From Achromobacter sp. UMC46 (GTDB lineage: Bacteria; Pseudomonadota; Gammaproteobacteria; Burkholderiales; Burkholderiaceae_B): DNA of 64,000 bases. The notes beneath the pieces are model-generated. The model was not told where the DNA came from and made no database searches. It was given only the letters and a program-made list of their open reading frames with translations. Shown one piece after another: positions 30,779-40,332 of the stretch. The position numbers and the translations under genes are program-made. Where the stretch lies: assembly GCF_014170335.1 (NCBI RefSeq), contig NZ_LZZS01000003.1, positions 1 through 64,000 of the forward strand, in the 5' to 3' direction. Within the stretch, counting starts at the first letter, position 1; every line of letters starts with the position of its first letter.

Positions 30779-33094
30779 CTATTGCGTAGCCGCATTATCC
30801 TTTTCTTGCGCGGTCGCGTCCATAGTATCTGCCCCGGGAGCCAACCGGGTCAACAAGATGGAAATCCGCGCGCCTCCTTCCTTGCGGTTGGCAAGGTCGA
30901 TACGTCCGCCATGCTCTTCCACAATCTTGCGTACGATTGCCAATCCTAACCCAGTCCCGTGGGACTTGGTGGTTACGTAGGGCTCGAACGCGCGCTGCAT
31001 CACCTGCGGCGGGAAGCCCGGCCCGGTGTCGGCAACGGTAAATCTCAGCGCCTGCTGATCAGCCCGGTCGGGCTGTTCGCTGCGCATCAGCTGGGTCGTC
31101 ACGCTGACCCGGCCCTCGCCGCCCAGCTCGGCGATCGCGTCGCGGGCATTGGACATCAGGTTGTGGATCACCTGGCGCAACTGCGTGGGATCGCCTTCGA
31201 TCGGCGGCAGGTCCGCCCCCAGGTTCACGTCCAGGTTCAGGGCCTTGCCGGTCAGGCGGGACGAACCGCCGTCCGGCTCCCAGCCGTACAGCGACAGCAC
31301 GTCGGCCACCAGCGCGTTGAAATCGATGCGCTGCATGACGGCCGGCGGCGTGCGGGCGTACTCGCGGAAATCGTCCACCATCTGCTTGAGCGACGCCACC
31401 TGGTTGACGATGGTGTTGGTGGAACGCTCGACGATCTGCGCCTCGGCCGGCTGCAGCTTGCCTTCCAGCTTCATGGCCAGGCGCTCCGCCGACAGCTGGA
31501 TGGGGGTCAGCGGGTTCTTGATCTCGTGCGCCAGGCGGCGGGCCACTTCGCCCCAGGCCACGGTCCGGTTGGCCGAAATCACTTCGGTAATATCGTCAAA
31601 CACCACCAGATACCCGTTGCCGCGCCCGTCCACCCGCAGGTGGGTACCGCGCGCCAGCAGGGTCAGCGGCTGCGGCGGGGCGGGCGCGTCGCCCTGGGCC
31701 GGACTGATTTCGAACTGCTGCTGCCAGTGCTGGCGCTCCGAGCCCACGGCCGCGTGGGTCGAAAACGCCTGGCGCACGATATTGGCGAACTCCAGCATGC
31801 CGTCCACGGTTTCCAGCGGACGGCCGATCACCGAGCGCAGGTCCGCCCCCAGGATGGTCTGGGCGCCCTGGTTGACGGTAGTGACGCGGAACGACTCGTC
31901 GAACACCAGCACGCCGGACGACAGGTTGGACAACACGCTTTCCAGATAGACGTTGGACCGCTCCAGCTGCTGCCGGTTGCTTTCGACCATGCGCCGGGCT
32001 TCGTCCAGCTGCCGCGTCATGGCGTTGAACGAGCGTGTCAGCTGGCCGACTTCGTCGCGTTCGGGCGGCTCGGGCAGCGGGCGGTAGTCGCCCACGCCCA
32101 CGGCCTGCGTGCCGCCGGCCAGGCTCAGCAGCGGCCGGACCAGGCGCTTGGACAGGGACAGCGCCACCGCGATCGCGCCGAACGCGGCCAGCAGCAGCGC
32201 CAGCGTCAGCGTAATGCCATAAAGCTTGCGCAGCCCCAGGCGGGACAGCGCCAGCTCTTGATAGTCGCGAAAGCCTTGCTGCACCAGGTTGGCGTTGTGC
32301 GCGATTTGGTCGGGCACCGGTTGCAGCAATTGCAGCCAGCGCGGCTCGGACGCCGCGCCCAGCAGGTTGTCGTAGCGGTCAGGCCCCGTCAGCGGAATCA
32401 CCACGCGCAGGTGCAAGCCGCCTTCGGCGCCCGCCGTGACCGGGTCGTCGGCTTCGGCCGCGGAATAGCCGCGCGCCAGCCGCAGCTGGTTCATGACCGT
32501 CGACGGCGGCATCGCGGGCAGCAACTGACCATATTGGCTGGTGGAAAACGCCACCATGCGCCCGCTGCCCGTGAATACCATGGCCTCTTGCACCCCATTG
32601 GCTTCGCGCAGCCGGGTCAAGGCCAGCATCACGCCGCTGTCCGTGCTGCGGTTCAACTCCATGGCCATGGAGCGCGCACGCGCATCCAGGTCGGCCAGCA
32701 GCGAATCCAGCGCGGCGCGGCCCAGGTTCAGGCCCGCCTCCAGCGCCGTATCCACCCGCACGTTGAACCAGGATTCGATGGAGCGCGACATGAACTGCAC
32801 CGACACGGTGTAGATCAGGGCTCCGGGCACCACGCCGATCAGCGCGAACGCCAGCGAAAAGCGCGCCGTCAGGCGCGCGCCGAACTGCCGGCGCCGGATC
32901 TGGCGGGCCAGCCGCACCGTCAGCGCCACCACCCAGATGAACAGCGCCAGCGCGAAAATGCCGTTCAGCACCAGCAGCGTGTCGTAATAGCGCGCAAAGC
33001 GCGAAGCATTGCCCGTGGACCATGCCAGCAAACCCAGCAACGCCAGGCCGCTTACGGCACCCACCATCAGGGCCAGCCGGAGCAACAGCCTCAT
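30779..33094 (-). CDS. NtrY-like sensor histidine kinase
   Basis: The product is 771 aa. Several N-terminal transmembrane segments with a periplasmic/extracytoplasmic region (about 1-320) are followed by HAMP (about 325-380), PAS (SGVLVFDESFRVTTVNQGAQTILG), HisKA with RRLAHEIKNPLTPIQLSAERL and HATPase_c with NLMSNARDAI and VADTGPGFP. The start is ATG 33094, overlapping the DUF4390 stop (ATGA); the frame upstream of it is antisense-type noise. It phosphorylates the adjacent short NtrX-like regulator. NtrYX pairs respond to nitrogen, redox or envelope signals; the stimulus is unknown here. Confidence 0.93.
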   Translation of the reverse strand: MRLLLRLALMVGAVSGLALLGLLAWSTGNASRFARYYDTLLVLNGIFALALFIWVVALTVRLARQIRRRQFGARLTARFSLAFALIGVVPGALIYTVSVQFMSRSIESWFNVRVDTALEAGLNLGRAALDSLLADLDARARSMAMELNRSTDSGVMLALTRLREANGVQEAMVFTGSGRMVAFSTSQYGQLLPAMPPSTVMNQLRLARGYSAAEADDPVTAGAEGGLHLRVVIPLTGPDRYDNLLGAASEPRWLQLLQPVPDQIAHNANLVQQGFRDYQELALSRLGLRKLYGITLTLALLLAAFGAIAVALSLSKRLVRPLLSLAGGTQAVGVGDYRPLPEPPERDEVGQLTRSFNAMTRQLDEARRMVESNRQQLERSNVYLESVLSNLSSGVLVFDESFRVTTVNQGAQTILGADLRSVIGRPLETVDGMLEFANIVRQAFSTHAAVGSERQHWQQQFEISPAQGDAPAPPQPLTLLARGTHLRVDGRGNGYLVVFDDITEVISANRTVAWGEVARRLAHEIKNPLTPIQLSAERLAMKLEGKLQPAEAQIVERSTNTIVNQVASLKQMVDDFREYARTPPAVMQRIDFNALVADVLSLYGWEPDGGSSRLTGKALNLDVNLGADLPPIEGDPTQLRQVIHNLMSNARDAIAELGGEGRVSVTTQLMRSEQPDRADQQALRFTVADTGPGFPPQVMQRAFEPYVTTKSHGTGLGLAIVRKIVEEHGGRIDLANRKEGGARISILLTRLAPGADTMDATAQEKDNAATQ

Positions 33095-33702
33095 GAGGGA
33101 TCTTTCTCCTTGCCGCTCAGCGTGAACGAGAAGTCCATCCAGGGAGTCCCCTGCGCCCACGAGCTGCTGTTCAAGGCGTTCACCTGGAACGGCCGGGGCA
33201 AAAGCGAGGTGTCCAGGCGCAGCCGGAGCTGGCCGGCGTACAACACCCCTTCGTCGAAGTCGCCGGCATCCGCCACCGACCAACTCCGGATGTGGCGGAT
33301 GACGCTCATGGCGTCGTCCAGCGACGCCACCGGGAAGGACAGCTCGCCCACCCCCGCGCGCCATTGCCGGGTCAACGCGTTATAGACGACGCGCCACGTG
33401 CGGGAGGTGTCGACCAGCGCCTTGTCGAACCACCACCAGCGCTCCTGCGTCATGGTGAGATCGGCCGTGAAATACAGGGGGACGCCGCGCTGGGCGGCGT
33501 CCCGCAACTGCTGGTTCAGTTCGAATTCGATGTCCGCGTCGATCTCCAGGCGGCCGTCGCGCACGACCGGTTCGACCCGCACGACCTTCGGCTCGGCGCC
33601 ATATACCTCGCCGCCCGGCACCAGTGAAAGCAAGGCGGATACGAGCAACAACCCAAGAAATAAACGCGAAATAATGGACATACGACACCGAAACACCGTC
33701 AT
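33091..33702 (-). CDS. DUF4390 domain protein
   Basis: The 203-aa product has an N-terminal hydrophobic signal (IISRLFLGLLLVSALLSLVPGG) followed by the DUF4390 beta-rich domain (VRDGRLEIDADIEFELNQQLRDAAQRGVPLYFTADLTM ... WRAGVGELSFPVASLDDAMSVIRHIRSW). It is probably periplasmic. It almost always lies between rsmB and ntrY in Betaproteobacteria, suggesting a link to NtrY signal input, but no function is established. ATG 33681 is an alternative start with a shorter leader. Confidence 0.85.
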   Translation of the reverse strand: MTVFRCRMSIISRLFLGLLLVSALLSLVPGGEVYGAEPKVVRVEPVVRDGRLEIDADIEFELNQQLRDAAQRGVPLYFTADLTMTQERWWWFDKALVDTSRTWRVVYNALTRQWRAGVGELSFPVASLDDAMSVIRHIRSWSVADAGDFDEGVLYAGQLRLRLDTSLLPRPFQVNALNSSSWAQGTPWMDFSFTLSGKEKDPS

Positions 33703-33720
33703 GCCCCTATTCTTGGGGAT

Positions 33721-35058
33721 TCAGGACTGCTTGGCAAACAAGGCGTAGAAAAACCCGTCATGTTGGGCCGCCGGTGTTGCATCGACCGCAACTGGCAGCA
33801 ATTGGCCCGGCGCGTCCAGGCGTTGGGCCTCCGGGTGGCGCTGCAGGAATTCCAGGGCCTGGCGCGCGCCTTCGATCGGGAAGACCGAGCACGTCACATA
33901 GAGCAGGCGGCCGCCGGGCGCGACGGTCTGCCACAGCGAATCCAGGATCTTGGCCTGCAGCGTGGCCGTGCGGCGAACGTCGTTTTCGCGGCGCAGCCAG
34001 CGGATGTCGGGGTGGCGGCGCACGATGCCCGACGCCGTGCAGGGCACATCCGCCAGCACCGCGTCGAACGGCTTGCCGTCCCACCAGGCGTCCAGGTCCG
34101 ACGCGTCGGCCGCTTCCAGCTGGACGCGGCTGCTGGCCAGACCCAGGCGGTCCAGATTCTGCTCCACGCGTTCCAGCCGTTCGCCGTCGGCGTCCAGCGC
34201 CACCAGGTCGATATCGGCCAGCTCCAGCAGGTGGGCGGTCTTGCCGCCGGGCGCCGCGCAGGCGTCCAGCACGCGCATGCCGTCGGCCGGCGCCAGCAGT
34301 TCGGCCGCCAACTGCGCCCCGGCGTCCTGCACCGACCACCAGCCTTCGGCGAAGCCGGGCAACTGGGTCACGGGCTTGGGGCTGCTCATCACCAGGCCGG
34401 ACTGGCCCACGGGCTCCGCCGACAGGCCGGCGTCCTGGAAGGCCGCCAGCACCTGCTCGCGGCTGGCACGGCGGCGGTTCACGCGCAACGTCAGCGGGGC
34501 GGGCACGTTGGCCGAGGCCAGGATCTCGCGCCATTGCTGCGGATAGGCCACGCCCAGCTGCTTGACCCACCAGCCGGGGTGGTTCCACTGGGCCTCGGGG
34601 CTATCCGCCACTGCGGCTTCCAGCGCCGCGCGCTCGCGCAGGAAACGGCGCAGGCAGGCGTTGAGCATGCCCTTGAAGGACGCCAGGGCGCGGGTATTGG
34701 AGGCGGCCGTCACGGCCTGGTCCACGACCGTATGCGGCGCGTACACCGGCATGCCGGGCAGCGCGGAGGCGGCTTCGCCCTCTTCTTTCAGCAAGGTCAG
34801 CGACACGAGCAGCAGCGATTCGAACAGCACGCTGGGATAGCGCTGGACCAGTTCGCGGCCCACGGCGTCGGCCCAGCCCAGGTAGCGCATCGCATGGAAC
34901 GACACGGCCTGGGTGGCCGGGCGCAGGGCGGAACTCACGTCCGTCAGCGCGTCCGTCAGGGAACGGCCGTCCAGCACGCCCTCGACCACCCCCGCGCTGG
35001 AAAGAAGAACGGAGGAAAGCGGGGGGGCCAGATGGGGGGAGTCGGAACGCGTGGACAT
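33721..35058 (-). CDS. rsmB: 16S rRNA (cytosine-967-C5)-methyltransferase
   Basis: The 445-aa product has an N-terminal NusB-like RNA-binding domain (about 20-165) and a C-terminal Sun/Nop2 methyltransferase with DACAAPGGKTAHLLEL, the catalytic DVPCTASG cysteine and YVTCSVFPIEG cysteine. It makes m5C967 in 16S rRNA. It is the first gene of the six-gene minus operon. In related species fmt and def lie next to it; here they are about 18 kb away. Confidence 0.95.
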   Translation of the reverse strand: MSTRSDSPHLAPPLSSVLLSSAGVVEGVLDGRSLTDALTDVSSALRPATQAVSFHAMRYLGWADAVGRELVQRYPSVLFESLLLVSLTLLKEEGEAASALPGMPVYAPHTVVDQAVTAASNTRALASFKGMLNACLRRFLRERAALEAAVADSPEAQWNHPGWWVKQLGVAYPQQWREILASANVPAPLTLRVNRRRASREQVLAAFQDAGLSAEPVGQSGLVMSSPKPVTQLPGFAEGWWSVQDAGAQLAAELLAPADGMRVLDACAAPGGKTAHLLELADIDLVALDADGERLERVEQNLDRLGLASSRVQLEAADASDLDAWWDGKPFDAVLADVPCTASGIVRRHPDIRWLRRENDVRRTATLQAKILDSLWQTVAPGGRLLYVTCSVFPIEGARQALEFLQRHPEAQRLDAPGQLLPVAVDATPAAQHDGFFYALFAKQS

Positions 35059-35154
35059 GGTGGGAATTCAGAAGATAAGACCGATATGGTAGCCGCACCT
35101 GGACGAATGGCGGCCCGCGCGTCAAACTGGCCCCTACCCGGGAGCGCTTTCGTC

Positions 35155-35787
35155 ATGACCACCGCCACGCTGCTGCTGTTCATCCTGGCCTCGGCCGTCG
35201 CCATCGTGACGCCCGGCCCCACGACCCTGCTGGCCCTGAGCAACGGCTCGCGCCATGGCGTGCGCGCCGCGGGCTGGGGGATGGCCGGGGCGGTGCTGGC
35301 GGACCTGATCCTGGTCGGCGCGGTGGCCTCCGGCCTGGGCGTGGTGCTGGCGGCGTCCGAAGTCGCCTTCCTGCTCATCAAATGGGTGGGCGCGGCCTAT
35401 CTGGCCTATCTGGGCTGGAAGATGCTGCGCTCGGACGCGGCGCTCGTCCTGCCGTCGGCCACGGCTGGCGCGGACCGGCCCGTGGGCCTGGCGCTGGGGA
35501 TGCGCAGCTTCATGGTGGCGCTGACCAATCCGAAGGCGCTGCTGTTCATGTCGGCCTTCCTGCCCCAGTTCATCGACCCGCAAGCGCCGCTGGCGACCCA
35601 ATACGCCATCGTGGCCTGCGTCCTGGCCACCATCAATATATTGACCATGCTGGTCTACGCCACGCTGGGCGCCCAACTGGTGCGCGCCTTCCAGGGGTCG
35701 GGCCTGCGCTGGCTGAACCGCGTTTGCGGCAGCCTGATGATCGGCCTGGCGGGAACGCTGGCGCTGTACCGGCGCGGAGCGCCGTAA
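35155..35787 (+). CDS. LysE-family amino acid exporter
   Basis: The 210-aa product has about six transmembrane segments and the LysE/RhtB signature: SAVAIVTPGPTTLLALSNGSRHG near the N-terminus, KWVGAAYLAYLGWKMLRS and ALTNPKALLFMSAFLPQFI. It probably exports an amino acid such as homoserine or threonine; the substrate cannot be fixed. The start is ATG 35155 with GGGAGCG upstream; the long frame running to its left is antisense to rsmB. Confidence 0.9.
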   Translation: MTTATLLLFILASAVAIVTPGPTTLLALSNGSRHGVRAAGWGMAGAVLADLILVGAVASGLGVVLAASEVAFLLIKWVGAAYLAYLGWKMLRSDAALVLPSATAGADRPVGLALGMRSFMVALTNPKALLFMSAFLPQFIDPQAPLATQYAIVACVLATINILTMLVYATLGAQLVRAFQGSGLRWLNRVCGSLMIGLAGTLALYRRGAP

Positions 35788-35957
35788 AGGGCAAAAGGGA
35801 TTAGGGCGCCCTGGAGGCGCGGCCAACAATCAGGGACGCACCATTGCTAATCGTTTCCACTATCCGCGGCACCGGCGTTGCGAAGACATATCGTGTACCG
35901 CGCCCACCTACGCCACACCGCGGAACCCTTTCGCTATCGCCCCCTACGGCATTGCCG

Positions 35958-35963
35958 TATAAT
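35958..35963 (+). promoter_or_regulatory. Candidate -10 box upstream of the small HTH gene
   Basis: A perfect TATAAT lies about 90 bp upstream of the HTH start, in a GC-rich context. No convincing -35 is seen at 16-18 bp spacing. Confidence 0.35.
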
Positions 35964-36052
35964 TCCCCGCTTCCCCGCAGTTGCTGCTCCCGGCGCATCG
36001 CATGAACCCAGGCGATGGCGAGAGGCGGCGCTGCCCGTAAATTGAACGAGTC

Positions 36053-36304
36053 ATGAAGAAAGTAGCTCCGCCGGCGCTTCCCGCCCGGTGGCAGGCGTCG
36101 CATATCAGCGAAGCGCGCAGCCGCGTCGGTTTGCCGCAAGCGGATTTCGCGCAATTGCTGGGCGTCAGCGTGCGCACCTTGCAGGATTGGGAACAGGGCC
36201 GCCGCCATCCGTCGGGAGCGGCCCAGACCCTGCTGCAAGTGGCCATCCTCCACCCGGAAACGCTGCGCGACCTGCCGCCCCGCCACCCAGGCGAATCCGC
36301 CTGA
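36053..36304 (+). CDS. Small XRE-family HTH protein, HigA/NadS-like, orphan
   Basis: The product is 83 aa. The HTH covers residues about 16-65 (SHISEARSRVGLPQADFAQLLGVSVRTLQDWEQGRRHPSGAAQTLL), the form found in antitoxins paired with RelE-type toxins. No toxin gene lies on either side, so it is an orphan antitoxin or stand-alone repressor. Codon use is host-like, so it predates the island that begins about 220 bp downstream. Confidence 0.8.
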   Translation: MKKVAPPALPARWQASHISEARSRVGLPQADFAQLLGVSVRTLQDWEQGRRHPSGAAQTLLQVAILHPETLRDLPPRHPGESA

Positions 36305-36371
36305 ACCCGAACACTTGACGAATACCCCGCCGCACCGCAAGAGCCGGTGCGCGAACCTACGGTGAACTAGA

Positions 36372-36557
36372 TTGGAAATCCTTGAACAATCCCGGCCCGG
36401 CAAAGGCGCCGGCACTTCCGCCAGCGATGGCAGCAACTCGACGCTGAACGCCATCACGGCCGCCGCGCAGGGCGCGGATCCGGGTCGCGCGCCGCGCGTG
36501 GGGTTCGTGTCGCTGGGCTGCCCCAACGATATGGAAACTAAACTAAGCCCCACTTGA
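36372..36557 (+). pseudogene. rimO: Stranded 5' end of host rimO
   Basis: Reading from the TTG at 36372, 51 host codons end in [11 protein letters not shown], the conserved RimO N-terminal strand. After the CCC at 36522-36524 the frame enters island DNA and stops ten codons later. The continuing [10 protein letters not shown] sequence lies 11.8 kb away at 48319. The fragment lacks the radical SAM cluster and is non-functional. If still transcribed it yields a 61-aa peptide. Confidence 0.85.
36492..36526 (+). repeat. Left junction (attL-like) of the rimO island
   Basis: These 35 bp match 48286-48320 at 27 positions. All eight differences are synonymous in the shared reading frame encoding [11 protein letters not shown]. 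The last identical block is CCCAA (36522-36526), the probable crossover. Confidence 0.75.
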
Positions 36558-36909
36558 TAAAGACAGGCGGCCGCCCGTCGCTGGAAGCCCATCGCAGGCG
36601 GCGCATCCGATTTGGTCGCGAGCGGCTCTTGGCGCTCAACCAATTCAAAGGTCGTCGACTAAATGAGTGGCGACCGCCGACCCATGTCGCTCGGTCGTTC
36701 GATCTCCATAATCGCTTCAATAAAATCGACTCGAGCGGCGCTCCACGCGCCCGATTTTGTAATAAAATATATCTTATTATTTCTTGCGATCTGAAAGCTA
36801 TGCGGACTCGGCGACCCGGATGCTAGGCTTCTGCATTCCTATTACCAGCAGTTCTTCGGCGTTGATCTAAAGGGAGACGCCTTCCTAGTAACTATGCGAG
36901 AGGCCAGGT
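36558..36909. other. Island left-end non-coding region
   Basis: These 352 bp show no protein-like frame. They contain a markedly A/T-rich patch (about 36755-36790, including AATAAAATATATC) that probably holds the promoter of the 1140-aa gene. A clear -35/-10 pair with correct spacing could not be assigned. Confidence 0.5.
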
Positions 36910-39900
36910 GTGTCCGACGAGGTTTTGAAGCAGTTCGGTGACGCTATCACGAGCAGTCGACCCGTTGTCCTATTCTTGGGGCAGAAATATTCCAGCCCGT
37001 GCGCCGGTCCGGACCCCCTCGTGGCCAAGATTGAAGAACATCTCGGCACGCCCAGTCCTCATCCAACGTGGACCTCCGTATTGCAGCAGCCATTGAATGA
37101 TGAAATCTATGGCTGGATCGTTGAGCGTTTTGAGCGCCAAGTGCTATCCGAGACGCTTGAGCAGATATTTCAGGTCGCATGGAGTGCGGTTTTTACGTCA
37201 GCCGTAGATCCTCGAATCGTAATGCGGCTCGAGACGCGGGGGCGAATCCCAGAGTCTGTTCTTTCCAAGGATCATTTCCCGCGAGTGCCCCGGAGCCGCG
37301 CCCGCCCAGGAGTCCACTATCTTTTCGGTCGGGCTGATGAGACATCACCGGAAACTCGCGCACCACGATCACGAAAGGACTTACAAACACGGCGCCTGGT
37401 TCACGCCAATGCCCTGATCAATCGAATTCCCGAGACCGCCACATCGCTAGGCCTTCTAGTAGTCGCAGGCCTTGACGCTGGTGATTGGCTTGCAGTCGAT
37501 GAACTGCTCGCGCCGTTGTCCTCCGAGCCTGGTCTACGCATTATTTGGTTCCTCGCGCACCAAACACCGCCACCGTCTGAGTTTTTTGCCGACCTCGTCG
37601 CCAGCGGCAATCTGCACTTTGACGAGCGAAGCCTTGAAGAGGCTGTACTGGCAATTGAAATTGCGCAAGACTCGTCTCCCAGCGCGCCGACAATTTTTCA
37701 GTCCGACTCCGGCACCATCATGTTGGGCGGCGACAGATTTTTACGCCTGCCAGCGGGCACGCGACTCCGCGTTGAGGCCGCAGCAGCTGTCGTAGACGAC
37801 ACGTGGACTGATCCACCCGAGCCACTCGACAACTTCCAATTGACCGAAGCCTTTCGTAGGTTCCATGGCGACTTGGCCGGTGCCCGCGGATTAGTTGAGG
37901 GCACAGCTAGAGAATTTTCGATCACTCGAGACTTCGAGGCGAAGCTCTGGGGTTATTTGGAGCAAATTGTGCAGCGGCCCGGGCAAGGAGAAAGCTTGCT
38001 CATCGTTCATGGCCAGTCGGGCATGGGGAAAAGCCTCGCGATCGCACGCGCCGCGCTGCGGTTGCGGAACGAGTTCAACCTACCAGTGCTGTATTCGTGG
38101 GCCCGCGTGCCGGTGCCGACGGAATTAGACGCGTTTTGCGAGATAGCAGAACGCAGCGGCGCTGAATGCACGGCGATTTTGTGTGATTGCAATTCCGATA
38201 TCCGCCGCTACAGGGAACTGATAGATGGTCTGAAGAGTCGGGGTCGTCGAGTCATCCTCATCGGCACTTGCTATCGACTCGAAGAAAAGGCACGCGCTCC
38301 GGACGCGAAATATGCGGAAGCCTTACCGACCTTAAGCCCTGGCGAGTCCATGCGACTCAAAACACTAATTGCGCGGTTCGGGCAAAGCGTGGGAATCGAC
38401 TACCATCGCGCCGGCGACCAAGTGCTTCCTATGTTGTATCGACATCTGTCGGTCAGCCGAGCGCGCCTCGTCGGGGGTGTCAACGACGAGGCACGTGCTA
38501 CGGAGGAATTGATCCGTCTTAGAGCGCGGAATGTCCCGAGGCCGCAACGTATCCAGTCGCAGCTTGCGCAAAAGCTGATTGACGCTGGTTTAGTCGAAGG
38601 CAACATGGACATTTTCGACGAAGGTGCCGCAGTAGCCGACGGCGAGGATGCTGCGGGGCGTTTCGTTGATTACGTAATGATCGCCGGACGGCTTGACTGC
38701 GCTGTTCCTGTCAACTTGTTGCTTCGTGCAATACGCAACGTCAATAACAACTTAGACTACGCGCAAATCCTCTACATGTTCGACCAGCTGGACCTTTTCC
38801 GGTGGAAGATGGCCGACACTGAGGGCAACGATCTGTTAGTGTTCCCTCGATTGCAGCTGGAGGCCGAGCTGATTTGCGCTAGACGCTTGACCAATACATC
38901 GCGTGAGGTCAGCTACATTGTGGAGCTAATCCGCGCAGCACGGCTTTCTAGCGTAGACGCCACGGCCGAGCGCGACTTCCTGCTCGACCTTTTGCACAAG
39001 ATGCGCCGTGACGGACCGAGGCTAAAGAATTACCAGAAAGGATATTTGGATTTCGCTCGTGCCCTGACGGAATTGCGCACGCGGTACAACGTGCATGATG
39101 CAAGCCTGATGCTCCAGGAGTCGGCGTTCCGCCGCGACACGGTCTACATTTCGGATCAGACGGCTGATGAGAACGACCGGCTGTCCGACGAGCAGCGCGA
39201 CCAAATTCTTGAAGAGGCGCGAGAAGTAATCGAAATTGCACTAAGAGAGACAGCGGCTGGAAAGCTGTCCGCAGGCAAGAGAACACGGCAAAGCTTATAC
39301 GTTGAACGCGCAACGATATATTGCTATCAGGCATGTGGGCTGGCCAGCCGAAACGCCAGTGCCGAACAGGTAATGATCGCCTACGGCGCTGCGCGAGTAG
39401 CGATAACTACCGCATCCACAGCGAACTCATTCCATCCGTTCGACGTTGCGATGTGGGCACCCGCGCTTATCGTGCGAGAGAATGTTCTCTCAGACGAAGG
39501 AAAGCTGGAATTGGTCGCCGATATCTATTCCACGATTGACAGTTTTAATGCGGACAACAGTCTGCAACGCTATCGGCCGGAGTTCGAGGAGCGGCGTCTG
39601 AAGGTTGCACTAGTACTTCGAGACAACAAACTCGAGGAAACCTCATTTAATAAACTTGAGTTACTCAAGCCCGCTACGGCCTATTATTTGCGCGCGCGTT
39701 CGTTTTGCCCAGACGTACTCGACGGAGCAGCCCCTGTTGACGCGGCAATGCTAAGAGACGCTGACAGCGGCGCCACTTATCTTGAAGATCGATACGAGAG
39801 AATTGTCCACGACGCTCGCGCCCTGCAGCTATTGATCCAGCTGCGATGGCTAGCCGTAGCGGGCGATCGACTACTGCGACGTGATAGATGCGTCATTCCG

Positions 39901-40332
39901 CAAGACCCTACCTTCCAGAATACGATTCTGAAATATGTGCGCTCCTTGAATGAATTGTCCGGGACCGGCGCATCCAATGTTTATCGCCTCCTCGAGGCGG
40001 CACTGCACTGGATCGTCGGCAATCCCACGCTGGCACGTGAGCAATTCAACCAATTGTCGCGTGACTCGGACTTTGAGGATGGCTCTCGCGTCGTACGTCG
40101 GCTACTCCTGGTTAGCAAGGACCCGGAAGGATATCGTGGCACGGTGGAACGCCTCCGCAAGGAGGGCAATTGGTCAATTTCAGTAAAGAGTTTTTCCGGG
40201 ACGATCGATCTTGAGGCCAGGCAGTTCCCAGAACAGGACCTCCGAAACGGACGAGAAATCCGGGAATTCAACATCGCATTCAATTTCCTCGGGCCGATCG
40301 CCGATCCGATCCGTATCGGAGGAAAGCCATGA
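36910..40332 (+). CDS. Possible SIR2-like N-terminus fused to STAND-type NTPase, predicted anti-phage
   Basis: The product is 1140 aa. Residues about 15-250 have the layout of a divergent SIR2-like domain (VVLFLGQKYSS, AVFTSAVDPRIVMRLE, HYLFGRAD, LLVVAGLDAGDWLAVDELL). Residues about 340-560 form a P-loop NTPase with Walker A GQSGMGKS (368-375), a Walker-B-like TAILCDC and RRVILIGTCYR as in STAND proteins. The rest is all-helical, possibly a TPR-type sensor. This matches the Avs/SIR2-STAND plan: target recognition triggers oligomerisation and NAD+ depletion. It starts with GTG (GAGAGGCCAG upstream) and overlaps the next gene by 4 bp. The SIR2 call is the weaker part. Confidence 0.7.
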   Translation: MSDEVLKQFGDAITSSRPVVLFLGQKYSSPCAGPDPLVAKIEEHLGTPSPHPTWTSVLQQPLNDEIYGWIVERFERQVLSETLEQIFQVAWSAVFTSAVDPRIVMRLETRGRIPESVLSKDHFPRVPRSRARPGVHYLFGRADETSPETRAPRSRKDLQTRRLVHANALINRIPETATSLGLLVVAGLDAGDWLAVDELLAPLSSEPGLRIIWFLAHQTPPPSEFFADLVASGNLHFDERSLEEAVLAIEIAQDSSPSAPTIFQSDSGTIMLGGDRFLRLPAGTRLRVEAAAAVVDDTWTDPPEPLDNFQLTEAFRRFHGDLAGARGLVEGTAREFSITRDFEAKLWGYLEQIVQRPGQGESLLIVHGQSGMGKSLAIARAALRLRNEFNLPVLYSWARVPVPTELDAFCEIAERSGAECTAILCDCNSDIRRYRELIDGLKSRGRRVILIGTCYRLEEKARAPDAKYAEALPTLSPGESMRLKTLIARFGQSVGIDYHRAGDQVLPMLYRHLSVSRARLVGGVNDEARATEELIRLRARNVPRPQRIQSQLAQKLIDAGLVEGNMDIFDEGAAVADGEDAAGRFVDYVMIAGRLDCAVPVNLLLRAIRNVNNNLDYAQILYMFDQLDLFRWKMADTEGNDLLVFPRLQLEAELICARRLTNTSREVSYIVELIRAARLSSVDATAERDFLLDLLHKMRRDGPRLKNYQKGYLDFARALTELRTRYNVHDASLMLQESAFRRDTVYISDQTADENDRLSDEQRDQILEEAREVIEIALRETAAGKLSAGKRTRQSLYVERATIYCYQACGLASRNASAEQVMIAYGAARVAITTASTANSFHPFDVAMWAPALIVRENVLSDEGKLELVADIYSTIDSFNADNSLQRYRPEFEERRLKVALVLRDNKLEETSFNKLELLKPATAYYLRARSFCPDVLDGAAPVDAAMLRDADSGATYLEDRYERIVHDARALQLLIQLRWLAVAGDRLLRRDRCVIPQDPTFQNTILKYVRSLNELSGTGASNVYRLLEAALHWIVGNPTLAREQFNQLSRDSDFEDGSRVVRRLLLVSKDPEGYRGTVERLRKEGNWSISVKSFSGTIDLEARQFPEQDLRNGREIREFNIAFNFLGPIADPIRIGGKP

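Noticed and set aside
33760..35154. N-terminal extension of the LysE gene to 675 aa
   Set aside because: It is antisense to rsmB; the LysE start at 35155 has its own ribosome binding site and the normal family N-terminus.
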